Shown one piece after another: positions 1-10,270 of a stretch of 64,000 nt of DNA; positions within the stretch are counted from its first letter, which is position 1; every line of letters begins with the position of its first letter. The stretch covers positions 110,246 to 174,245 of the forward strand of contig MU001674.1 in NCBI GenBank assembly GCA_010093515.1, read 5' to 3'. The translations under genes and the position numbers were made by a program. Origin of the DNA: Lineolata rhizophorae (Eukaryota > Ascomycota > Dothideomycetes > Lineolatales > Lineolataceae). Under the pieces are notes generated by a model. That model saw nothing but the letters and a program-made list of their open reading frames with translations. It ran no database searches and was not told the DNA's origin.

Positions 1-319
1 AAATAGTCAACTTGAGGCTCTTAAGCCTCAACAGCCACGAAAGAAAGTTCGTGTTAATCCAAATCAACGATTTGCAGATATAGATACAATCATGGTTGCT
101 GTACAGGCCTCACAACTTCTTGAGGCACAACGGGATGCCGACGCTGAGGAACGGGCAGCAGAAAGAGTAGCAGCTGAAACAGCAGCTCAAACACTTCAGT
201 CTATGTGTACAGAGTGGCAATTGTAACTACGTTGAGAGAATAAACACGATTTTTCATGAGGATGGGTGGTTTCGGGTCAGTGAGTTGGAACCCCGGGTGA
301 CTCGGAACCCGGTCAGCTA
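1..319 (+). mobile_element. Right end of a Fot1/pogo-like DNA transposon
   Basis: Seen: the window opens inside an open frame (2-226) that ends like a pogo/Fot1-type DDE transposase. It is followed by about 90 bases of non-coding end sequence. Bases 275-315 hold two imperfect direct copies of a unit resembling GGGTSAGTGAGTTGGAACCC, as expected of a terminal inverted repeat with subrepeats, and a TA lies at 318-319. Elements of this family duplicate TA on insertion. The coding part is visibly less GC-rich than the sequence after base 320. The left end is outside the window, so the inverted-repeat pairing cannot be tested here. The family call is an inference from the tail of the protein and the end structure. 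Confidence 0.55.
2..226 (+). CDS. Transposase, C-terminal fragment (Fot1/pogo-like), partial at window start
   Basis: The last 74 codons of a frame entering from the left, ending in TAA at 224-226. The peptide contains RKKVRVNPNQRFADIDTIM followed by an Ala/Glu/Arg-rich helix. This resembles the tail behind the DDE catalytic domain of fungal Fot1/pogo transposases, where a basic linker precedes a charged alpha-helical end. No catalytic residues lie in the visible part, so activity cannot be judged. Within the visible stretch the frame is unbroken. The call could be wrong if this is another DDE family with a similar helical tail. Confidence 0.5.
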   Translation, partial: NSQLEALKPQQPRKKVRVNPNQRFADIDTIMVAVQASQLLEAQRDADAEERAAERVAAETAAQTLQSMCTEWQL

Positions 320-3300
320 GCTTAGGAGAGAGACCGATTCACTGATAACGCCGTCTCTCCCACAACAACTCATCATGATCCGCTCCATTTCGAACCCCTT
401 TATGAGCCGCCTGTTATTACAAGGCGGGACGCCACGGCGTCGAAGGGCGTTTGATTTGCCCTGGGGGAAGGGGGGGGAAGGGACGAGCTTAAGAAAACGG
501 GCCAATCTCCGTGCTTGCTCGCCGCTCGACTTGGGCACGTTTCGCATGCGCGCCTCATCCCTGCTGGCTGCCGTCATGTGATGATGTCGGGCACAGAGAG
601 AGGCAGCAGCAGGGCTTTGGGGGGGGGGTTTGGGGAGGGATGGGCGGCGCCCCGGCCCGGGGATGAAGACGGGTGGTGTGGTCCGCCGTCCCAGTGCCTC
701 CGTCCGTATGGTCGAGAAGATGGGACGGATGTGAAGGGCCAAAAGAAAAACGTGGAGATGACAAGCGTATGTAGCCGCCGCCGGCGCGTCCCGACGTGCA
801 GCTCTTGGCCCTTGTTGTTCCTTGGTTGCCCACCCGGGCACCGGTCAATCACGGACGTCTCCCTTCCCCCCGGGCCGTTTTCACTCTCGGGAGCTGCGAG
901 CTCGTCGGCAACGCCGGCGAGCGTGCGGCGTGATGTGGAAAGTTTGAAACGGCTGCACTTTTCGTCAGGCTAACGGCTGGCGAGATGAGAGTGGGACGGC
1001 GAGTTTAAGTCGGATCATTAATGTAAAACGGGGACGATATTTCTTTCGGTCTGAAAGACCACCCCACAGCCTTGCCATGCAAAGTGTTCATATCCGGGTT
1101 GTGGGATCGCTTTTACATAATTCAAAACGGAGTGCTGGGTCCGACTCTTGACGATTGACGACGCATTAACACTGCCCTACTACGTACTGTGCTTGAACCC
1201 ATGTCGGACGACGGATCGATGGGGCAAGCAAATACCGAGTCGGAGATTCGGAATCCAGAAAGTACATACAAAGATGTAACGTGCGTACAGGGTAGTTTAG
1301 GGCTTCTAGAGCAGCATACACACCCAGGCTCACACATGCCTGCAGTACGACCGGGGGTATTGGCCTCTTTTCTTTTTGCCTGTGACGAATCCCATCATTG
1401 CGGGCGGCAATGGAACCCCAAGGCCGGATGGAAGCGCGGCTAGGTTGACGCTCTCCCCGGTGAGATGACGATTGCACGAATGCACCACTTTGAACCTAGC
1501 CCGGCGCTCCCATTTACACGCGAGAGACATTTATGTACTTCCTCAAGCGCATTGACGGCGGGGACGACTATTGGTTTCACTCGCGAACTCTCTTCTCGAG
1601 ACGAAAATGCCGATCAAGACCGCCTCGCTGCTTAAGAAAAGATCGATCTTAGGCTGTTGAGATTAGCGGGGATCACGGCCGCCTTCGGCGAAGGAAAATC
1701 CTTCATGTTAGTCGCGCTGGTGTTGGGGACATTGAATGCCGCACGCGCGCGGTTTTCCGTGCCGTGCTAGTGCCGCGACATCACGGGAGCGTCTAAAGGG
1801 ACGGTTACCGGCGTACGGACGGAGTGACGCAGCACGGCGGGCCGGCAGGCGGAGACAGGAAGGCGGGCGCGTCGCTCCTGCTCACTCACTTGGACTTGCC
1901 GAGGCAGGGCCCGGCCGGCCCGGAGCCGGAGCAACCGGACGGAAAGAGCAGGTCGCCCTGAAGAGGGAAGTACGTGATGATGCTCATGTTTCTGCGGCGC
2001 CGATTCCCCTCCCCCGGCCCTACTGCGTGCGTTTGATGAGCAAAAGACGAGGGTTGCAACGCGATCCCGGGGCTTTTGTTCGCGGGGATGTGACCGCCGC
2101 CGCGGGTGCCCCCCCTGGGGACGGGATACCACTGCAACTCACATGCCGAAATGAAAGAGCGGCGAGATGATGCCGGGACGCGATACAGTAGGGCACGTGT
2201 AATTATAGATGGATCCTTTTCTTTTCCAGAAGCGTAGTCCGGAGAAGGACTTCGGTGCATTCCCGGCGCGGCCGCCCGCGCTCGACGGGAGACGGGATGC
2301 TTTGCAGCTCGCGCATCGGGCGAGTGAGAGAGCAGGCACCGGCCGAGGTGACCAAGGAATACCCGGCATCCGGGAAAACCCCTCCTCCTCCTCATCGCTG
2401 GCTCTGTCACTCTCGTCCTCCCCCCAGGGGCCTGGATCCCTCCCACCCACGGCAGCCAAAAAAGAAAAGAAACCCGCCCAATCTCTCGGCCTCATCGCTG
2501 AAGTTGCTTCTTCCTGGGCGTCCCCTTCCCGCCGCGCCTGCCCGCATATCCGCCGCCGCCGCCCGCCCGCCTCCGCCCGGCATGGATGCTGGGATGGATG
2601 AATCATGTTGGATCGACGAGCCGGGCTCCCGGCTGCCAGCCTTGCGTCAGAGAGAGGGTGCGCTCCCCTAGGGTGCCGAAGTGGGGGAGTCCCGTATGTA
2701 GGACAGAGGGACCGCAGGAGGACGCCAGGGCGAGTCGCCCTGGCGTCCCCTCCCCTTCCCTCCTCACCTCAGGCCCGCAACGTTCTGAAACGGAGCCGCG
2801 ACAAGGTCGGCGCGACCAATGGGGGCGCGAATGCGGCGCAAGCGGTTTCGATAGGGCGGTGCGTTGTGAATGTCTCTGGGCAGGCTGTATGGGATGTGCT
2901 TCTTCGCGGTGGCCCCCGCGCTCTCCCTCGCGAGCGCGAAGGCGAGCGGAAAAACCGTGCGCGAAGGAAAGCCAACCTCCCTGCCCGGCCGGAGCTGTCG
3001 CTACGGGACGTACGACTACCTAGACGCTCGCGAAGACGCGCTCAGCACACCCACTCGGGCGCACGCGGAGGGCTGAAGGAATGCTGGGCATCGTTCTTTT
3101 GCCGCTACGGTGCATCTTAGTAGCCCGCTCACTCACGCTCCCGCACGTTCCTTAGGCGCCGTGCCTCCTCGGCTACCGCTGGGGCCAAAGGCTCCCTGCG
3201 GGGGGGGGGTCGCACAACTCCGCAGGCGACTTGCGCCCTAGACGGGAAATTGTGAGCGATGAGTCCGACCGAGCGTTGGTGGGCAGAGGGAGTGTGAAAA

Positions 3301-4860
3301 CATCGAGGGACAGCGCTCCAAGCGAGAGAGAGCATACGTAGCATGCAACGGGCGGGCGGGTCTGCCACCTCAGCACGCGCGCACGCACGCTACCGGCGAC
3401 CGAAGGAGGGGGGGCAGGGTGGCTGGGGAAAGCGAGGTCGCCGGCCAGCGTGACAGCAGTGGCGTTTCTCAGCCTGGGCGCTTTGCCATCCCCAGCGTGT
3501 TCGGTAGGTGGGATCCGCGAGAGGGAGGCTGGGGGCGCAAACACAGCCGCCGTGCGCACGGTGTGCTCGGTACGAAAACGCTGCGCCTACTAATTATGCC
3601 TTGAACTCGCTCACTCATGTGTTCGTACGAGTCGTACGTAGGTACGCCGAGCGGGAGTCTCCGGACCGTCAGGCCTGGATCGCGGCTTATAAAGCGCAAA
3701 CTTGTGTCTCCGCGTCCATTCCCATCTGGCCGAGGGACAGAGAGAGAGAGCGAGAGGGAGATAGAGAGTGAGGGTATGCCTGTGGAACGGTAGCTATAGC
3801 AAAGGACGTTTTAGTAATAGGGCGGCCACCCATTTTTCTCTTGGGCGCACGTTCCCGCACGTACAAGCAGCAGTCGCCCATCGTTTTGCCAGCCCAGTGC
3901 TCCGGCACCAGCAAGCTCTTGTTTTGCTTTCCGGCTTGTGTGGGATTTCCCTTTCGGGCGCCTAGCTCCGCCGCCCCGTAGTCGTGCTAGGCCAAAACGG
4001 CGCCCGCGGCGAAAGTAAAAAAACACGACGGGGCTCGGGAGGGAGGCACCAGTCACGTTTCGAGGGACACGACAATTTGTCGCGGCCGGCCAATGGCGGA
4101 GGCGGAAGGGGCGTCGACAACGAGGAAAAACGGGGGCCGGTCGAGGAATCACGAGCCGGCGAATTTTGTCGCTCCCCTGCAAAGAGAGCCCGCCAAGGAG
4201 GCCGGCGTCGGGTGCGAGGGCGGGAGGGCGACAGGCGGGCGGTTGCGCGAAGGAGGGTGACGAGGCCGTGAGGAGAGGGGATGCCCGAATCCCCCCGTTC
4301 GGGTCCTTGGTCCTGGCCTGGCCTGCTGCCGCCGCCCGCGTCTGGCCGAGCGGCCGGACCAAGCGCGCCAGCGGCCGCCTGGCTGCACCCGGCTGCCACG
4401 TCGCTGATTTGCTCACCGACTCTTTTCCTCATCATTGGTTTGCTTTTCCTGGCGAGAGCCCCGGGGGGGGGGGAGGGCAGGCAGGCCCCGCGCCTTGCCC
4501 TGCCACCATCCACTCCCTCGCACCCCACCCCGGTCTGCCGGGTCCGGCACCTGTCGGCCTCTGCCTGGAGGCAGTCTGGGGGACTGCGAACAGGACTGGG
4601 CCGACGCGAGGGACGTTGCGACGACGAGTGTAATTGTGCAGACAGAGGGAGACGAGAGCGGGCAGCTGCCTTTTTCTTCATGCACGGAGGTGGGCCGAGT
4701 CAACGGCCGGACGGCGGTGGAGCCGCCCAGCGCAGGCAAGGCGGCGAGAAGTTGCAGAGGAGAAAGGCGCGGGCGACGTATCCCATCAGTCAGCCAGCTG
4801 GCAGGCGGGCCGGGGGCGTTCCGCTGTGGGCGCGGCGGGTGATCATAAATGTGTAGCAGA
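320..4860. other. GC-rich intergenic tract, no supported gene
   Basis: This 4.5 kb stretch is GC-rich with many C and G homopolymer runs and a GA-rich simple repeat at 3738-3770. It opens frames on all strands by composition alone; none shows a recognisable domain, consistent splice sites or a plausible start. CCAAT pentamers occur at about 2815 and 4090, and an ATTGG at about 4434. It may contain distal promoter sequence for the HAP2 gene or non-coding transcripts, but nothing in the sequence proves this. Confidence 0.5.
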
Positions 4861-4885
4861 TCGCGCTCTGCCAGCCCCAGCGTCA

Positions 4886-4919
4886 CCAATCATTCCTCCT
4901 CCTTCCCGACGGCCAATCA
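4886..4919 (+). promoter_or_regulatory. Two CCAATCA boxes upstream of the HAP2 gene
   Basis: CCAATCA occurs at 4886-4892 and again at 4913-4919, 27 bases apart. This heptamer is the preferred core of the fungal CCAAT-binding (HAP/CBC) complex. The next recognisable coding gene downstream encodes the HAP2 subunit of that complex. About 85 bases further on lie a T-run with a TATATT-like stretch and a pyrimidine-rich tract (around 5000-5035), a plausible core promoter. hapB of Aspergillus nidulans is known to be autoregulated by its own complex, so feedback here is a reasonable inference. Confidence 0.45.
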
Positions 4920-6350
4920 CCCTCGCGCCGGCCAGCCGGCCACCTATCAGCTATCACCTAGCCGGCCTGCTCGTCGCTCCATTTGCGCCTTCACCCTCTC
5001 ATATTTTTTTTTTATATTCCTCTTTAATCGGGCTCCTTGGTTTGCGCGCGCGCATCAGCACCCCTCGCCGGTGCCCGCCTGCCCGCAAAGCAGCCAGCGA
5101 ACAGCAGCCCGCTGCGATTCACCACCATCAATCTCGTGACCGACGGCCGCTGCGGCCCATCGAATAGGTGAGTCGCGCTCGGTACCCCGTCTCGTCCAGT
5201 CGTTCGCAAGGCAACGCGCCTCGCGCCCGAGGCCCCGGCGCGCGCCCGCCGCCGCCCGGTCCCGTGCCTGCTTGACGTCGCCCGCTGCCGCCCTGCGCTG
5301 CGCCGCTGCGCCCAGCGTCCCGCGCTGAGGCTCTCCGAGCGCGCCCGGCGAGGCGTGCGTGCGCAGAGCCACGGGCAGCGAGACTGAAGAACGCGACGCT
5401 TTCGGCCGGGCGGCGCCGGCGCGCGCGCTCGCGCATAGCCCGGTCCCGGCCCGCCCTGCCCATGCCCTTGTCCCGCGGGCTACGGAGTACTTTACTATAC
5501 CTTACCTGCCCTACCGCCTCCAACCACTCACCGAGCGCGCCGCGCTGCCCCATCGTCTCTCCCTCCCTCTCGCCCTCTGCCGCTGACCTGCAAGCGCTGC
5601 TGACCTAGGGTGCCGCCTTTCTCGCCGCTACCGCTCTCACACGAGCTACTGCTTCCAGCAGCTGCCTAGCTAGCTACGGCGTACCCGCCGAGTACCTACC
5701 GCCGCGGGCCTAGAGCTAATCTTAGCCGTGCCGTGCGCGCCCCTCGTCACGGTCCCGCGCGTGCGGTGACGGCATCGCGCCTCACCCAATTTTTTTTATT
5801 ACTTACGGGACCCACCGCCGGCACTGCGCGACCTTGCCCGGGACCGAAGGCTCGACCGCGGCCGCAAGAGGACCACGAGACAGGCGAAGACGGAAAGATT
5901 GAAGGGGGAGGGAAGAAGGGAAAAAAATTACCAAAACGTAACACCACTCCCTCTGCCATCGCAAGCGCCAAACCGGCCAGCAAAGAGGCCCCCGGCGGCA
6001 CGCCAGCAATTCTGTTGCGTCAACGTCATCCGGCACGGCGCGCAAGAATAGCAGCCCGCGTTGCGACGTGGATTCACCACGGCGCTGATTAACTCGGTAC
6101 GTTATGTATGGGCCTGCATGAACCTGCATTGCCAACGCATCAACCTCCAATCGAGGCTCCGCCAGCGCATGGCCCCAACCTACCCTCTCTTCCAATTGCC
6201 GGCCTCAAATTCTCGCTCCGCTCATGCTAACAAACGTCCGCCCTCTCGTTCTAGAGAGTAAAAACATTTTACCCAGCCTCTCTTGACCACTCAACTTCGA
6301 CCGGGCCGTCCCCCACATTTTCGCCGTCCCGTCGCCGCCTCCGCCCAGGT

Positions 6351-6383
<33 letters not shown>

Positions 6384-7260
6384 CGCCCGCCGCCAACGCC
6401 GCTCCAAGGCCCGCGGCCGCACCGCACCCCGTCCGCTCGTGTGCGCGCGCAATATCCGGCCCGCCGAAACGAGTCCACGCCCGCCGCGAACAAAGTGCAC
6501 CGCCTCAGGTCTGGGTTTCGTTGCGCCGCGCCTGATTCAGCAAGCGCGCTCAGCCCCCAGAAGAGGAACGAGAGACCGTTGTCGGCCGAGGCTGGCGAAG
6601 CGGACTAGAACACAGCTGCACCTGCGCGTCTGGCGATTCCGCCTCATCAAGGCGTGGCCACTCAATTGACAACGCATCAACCCTGTCGTGACGTGCGACA
6701 GTCCGCCGCAAAAAAAAAGGGCTCCTTGTCGCTCTCCCGCGCCGTCAGGCCTTTCGCACAAGTCGTGCAACTCAGCAATCCATTCCTAGCCGCGGAGAAT
6801 TCCAGCCCTCGTTTTCAGCGCACGAGCAAGCAGCTGGTACCTTGCGCGATAATCTCGTTTTCTGTGTCCTGTCCATACGGCAAAAGGTTTGTACCGGCAC
6901 CCCGCCGCCCAGCCGTTTCCGTTTCGCGATTGGGGCAGCGTTTAACTCATGCCGTTGGTCCAGGCTGCAGCTCTCCGCCACTAGCCGGGCTACTTGATCG
7001 ACCGTGCCCACCCTATCATTCCGCAAGTATCCCTCAAGTCGCGTCTCGGGCAATACCTCTTCTCCCAATAGCCTCGCCGAAGCCGCCCTGCTACATTTAA
7101 CTCGTCGGAGCGGACCTCGCTTGGCTTTGGCCAGCCTTCCCGACTCGTACCTCCGAGGCCCGTGCGATATCGTGGCGTATCTGGGGTACTCGAAGGTCAA
7201 GTATCGAGTACTCGCGGCTCCGCCGGCTTCGAAGGCCATCCGACTCGCGTCTTCGCACTC
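4920..7260 (+). other. Probable promoter-proximal region and long 5' leader of HAP2
   Basis: No coding gene is supported. A good 5' splice signal (GGTGAGT) lies at about 5167, after the CT-rich core-promoter-like block, so the leader may contain one or more introns. I could not choose the matching acceptor with confidence. The stretch contains a (CCG)10 repeat and many short open frames created by high GC. The frame preceding the HAP2 ATG is open from about 7162 but has no ATG of its own before 7261. Confidence 0.35.
6351..6380. repeat. (CCG)10 trinucleotide repeat
   Basis: Ten uninterrupted CCG units in the presumed leader region upstream of HAP2. It lies in no supported coding frame. Perfect tracts of this type are usually length-variable between strains. 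Confidence 0.9.
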
Positions 7261-8388
7261 ATGATGGAGTACGCGCAGTATCAACAACCGCATCACAACC
7301 ATGCGCAGCCCCATCTCCAGGGCGCGTACAACACGTCTCCGCAATCCGGCGGGCCTGGCGGCGCGTCAATAACGTCTCCGAATCAGCAGCCGCAGATGCA
7401 TCCTCAGCACAGTCAAACCTCACCTATCCTTCCGTCGCAAGGTCACAACTACCCCCCACAACAAGCCGCAAACGCCGGCGGCCATCCGGTACATCAGCAG
7501 ATGGGTTATGGCGCTCAGGGTTATGGCGTTCCTACGATGTATCCTCCGCAGATGTCGGTCACTCAGGCTGCGGCGATGGCAACGGCGTCAGCCTCGGGCC
7601 AGCCGTACTATCCCATGGGCGACCAAGCGCTGCAGGGACAACTGAGTCAAGACCCACGAGCTTCACCGCGGATGGGCGGTCATCAGCAAAAACCTGAGTC
7701 GCGAGGAGGACCGCGTTCGCCAACTCAGGTGTCGGGGCCGATGAACCAGCCGCCGCTCGCATCCCAGGTTCCTATGAGCGCAAACCAAAGCATGCAGCCG
7801 CGGCGGATGAGCCAGTCGATGAGCAGCCCGGCGGTGCAACAGCCGCAGCCTGTCATGAACCACAACGCGCCCCGCACCTCGGTTCCTCCGCAAATGGCGC
7901 CCCAGGCGCCGCAAGTGCAGCATCAGCAGCGGTCATCAGAAGTCGTCGCCGACGGCGCCGTGGAGTCACCCCTCTACGTCAACGCGAAACAGTTCCATCG
8001 CATCCTCAAGCGCCGGCTGGCCAGGCAAAAGCTGGAGGATGCCTTGCGCCTCACGTCCAAGGGCCGCCGGCCGTACCTGCACGAGTCGAGGCACAATCAC
8101 GCCATGCGGCGGCCCCGCGGCCCCGGCGGACGGTTCCTGACGGCCGAGGAGGTGGCTGCGATGAACAAGAAGGAGGGCGACGATGGCGGGAACAAGGAGA
8201 ATTCGGATGCAGCCGCCAAGTCTGGCTTGCTCGGACAGACGTCGGGCACCAAGAGAAAATCGGGAGCCGGCACAGGCACGCCGGCGAAGAAGGCCAAGAC
8301 TGGAGGAGGGGCGGTGCCGGTGCAAAGACCGAGCACAAGCGATGATAGCGAGGAGGATGAAGATGACGATGCGGATGATGACGGATAA
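7261..8388 (+). CDS. hapB: CCAAT-binding complex subunit HAP2 / NF-YA
   Basis: A single-exon 375-residue protein. Residues about 234-294 form the NF-YA domain: the subunit-association helix ([19 protein letters not shown]) and the DNA-binding part with [19 protein letters not shown], including the His/Arg residues that read CCAAT. The first 230 residues are Gln/Pro/His/Met-rich and disordered, as in other filamentous fungal HapB proteins. The last 80 residues are Lys-rich, with a nuclear-localisation-like [17 protein letters not shown] and an acidic Asp/Glu tail. HAP2 joins HAP3 and HAP5 in the nucleus to bind CCAAT and, with HapX in filamentous fungi, controls respiration, iron and redox genes. 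I chose the first ATG at 7261 (MMEYAQYQQ); a second ATG follows directly. Confidence 0.93.
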   Translation: MMEYAQYQQPHHNHAQPHLQGAYNTSPQSGGPGGASITSPNQQPQMHPQHSQTSPILPSQGHNYPPQQAANAGGHPVHQQMGYGAQGYGVPTMYPPQMSVTQAAAMATASASGQPYYPMGDQALQGQLSQDPRASPRMGGHQQKPESRGGPRSPTQVSGPMNQPPLASQVPMSANQSMQPRRMSQSMSSPAVQQPQPVMNHNAPRTSVPPQMAPQAPQVQHQQRSSEVVADGAVESPLYVNAKQFHRILKRRLARQKLEDALRLTSKGRRPYLHESRHNHAMRRPRGPGGRFLTAEEVAAMNKKEGDDGGNKENSDAAAKSGLLGQTSGTKRKSGAGTGTPAKKAKTGGGAVPVQRPSTSDDSEEDEDDDADDDG

Positions 8389-10242
8389 ACTAGTCGCGGT
8401 CAACGGTCGTCCTCCTCGTCGGCGTTCCAGCATTGCCTCGGTGCGTCCAGTTTCGGTGGTTTCCATTCTGCGAGGATTCTTTGTGTTTTTCTTATCTGCT
8501 TCGTGCTTTCTGAGATTCATCTGCTTTACGAGTTACGATAGCGAGCGCGTCATTTGCCTTGTGGATTTTTCCCCTTGGTGTTCCTAGTTTTCACGTGTTA
8601 TTTTCAATTTCTTCGGCCCCCTTCAAACTCAACTCTTCCGGTACACCACACCCCCCTCCGGGTTCTCGAACGCTACAAAATTGTCCTTGCGTATCTCTGA
8701 ATCGAGGGGTCCCCCCAAATCATCCGTCGATCATAAACTGGGAAAGGATCACTGTGGAGTTTTATCGGTGGGCGCTGCTTCGGCGCGAATCTCACTCGGG
8801 TCTTGTTCTGGGAGACGGCCGAACGGGCTTGATACCCCCCTACACGTTCGCTATTATTTTTATGCGATAAGCTTCTTCCATTGTAATGGGTCTTCATTCG
8901 CTAGACTCTTTCGCGTATTACCTTCTTGTCAATTACTACCTTTCTTGTTCCTACACCAAAGCCCCCTCAACAAGTTTGACGAGTCTCCTTTTGGTTTCTT
9001 TTATCTTTTTTTTTTTGACTGTTCTACTTTGTTTTCAATGGCGGGTATACCACAACAACATTGCACACCAACGGGCTGGGATCATAGGCTCAAGGACGGG
9101 AGAAACCGGGAAATTTTCGGGTAGGGTCGTGGGTTTTTTTTTTGGGAGGGGGGAAGAGGTGCATTCGAAACTCGTGTCACAAGTTCGGGAATGGGGTCAA
9201 CGGGATTTGTTCTTTTCGAGCAAGCACAAGCACACACAGACAAACGCAAATAGGATAGTATTATCTTTGTTGTTTCTTTTTTCCTGCACTGCCGAGTAAA
9301 CTAGAATGGGACAACTTTCCGCCACCGGAAAAAGAGTCTTTTGCTTTCTCTTCTAACTTTCAAATGTTTCCTTCCTCCCCCTGCTTCTGCCGCGAGTTTG
9401 TTGTTGTTGTGTAGGCTGATTCTGTTTGTGTTGTTCTTGCTAGTCTCAGAAGATAGGTAGTCGTCAGTCGTGACCTTGTCATTATCGTCATTGAGCTCGA
9501 AAGCCAAAACTACTTCTGTGTCTATCTGTCTGTCTATCTGATCGCCGTCGCTTTGATACCACGGTCTTCTTGAGAGGGGCCCGGATTCTTTCGTTCCGCC
9601 GTGCTGGCTTAGGGTCAGCAAACAAGTCGCCGGTACCGGGTGTGTTGTGTGTTCCTGTCGCTCCGGGTCTCTACTTTTTGGCTTTGTTTCTTGGTGGGTT
9701 GGATTACGGGTCTTTAGCATAGCGGGCATGGGTGGAATACAATCTTAGTGTGTGTTTGTGTCTACTTGACTCGAGTGTACAGCGAATGCGAGTGCGTGAC
9801 TAGCGTAGGGGCTTTGAGATAGATTGATATGAGGGCCGTAAGGGACAGAAAAGTGCTTCCTTGATTGTGAGGTCTCTAACTTGAAGCTATGAGTGATGGT
9901 AAGTAGTATCATCTGGGCATACCAAGCTTGCTCCTTTGAAGGGATAGGCGGTTGTAATGTCAAAAGGACCCAAACTGACTTCGTCGATTATCGGGCCCCT
10001 TTCTCGATTCTGTAAGTGACGGCAGCTAGTATCCCTCTATCCATACTAAACTCATCCGAAGTCATGCGATTGGGTCCAAGATCATAACAAGCGTCCTCAT
10101 GTTCTCGACAGCTTTACGGCTGATGCTGCCTCACGATTATCATTCTGGGAACCTGGAACGGATTTGTGTGAAGCCACCACAGTGTCCCAGTGCGCTTTTG
10201 CAGCCCGGAAGTTTTCTCTCTCCGTACTCTGCGTGTCCCGGA

Positions 10243-10270
10243 TGCATGTACACATTTGCATGTACACATT
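10243..10270. repeat. Tandem duplication of a 14-base unit
   Basis: The unit TGCATGTACACATT occurs twice head to tail with no mismatch. It lies in the intergenic tract and has no recognised function; replication slippage would explain it. Confidence 0.85.

Noticed and set aside
3962-4681. 239-codon Arg/Pro-rich minus-strand frame
   Set aside because: Composition-driven frame in a GC-rich tract; overlapping frames of similar length occur on the other strand and none shows conserved motifs.
9301-9729. 142-codon minus-strand frame with an ATG
   Set aside because: Low-complexity charged peptide, antisense to the probable HAP2 3' UTR, no domain and no splice partners.
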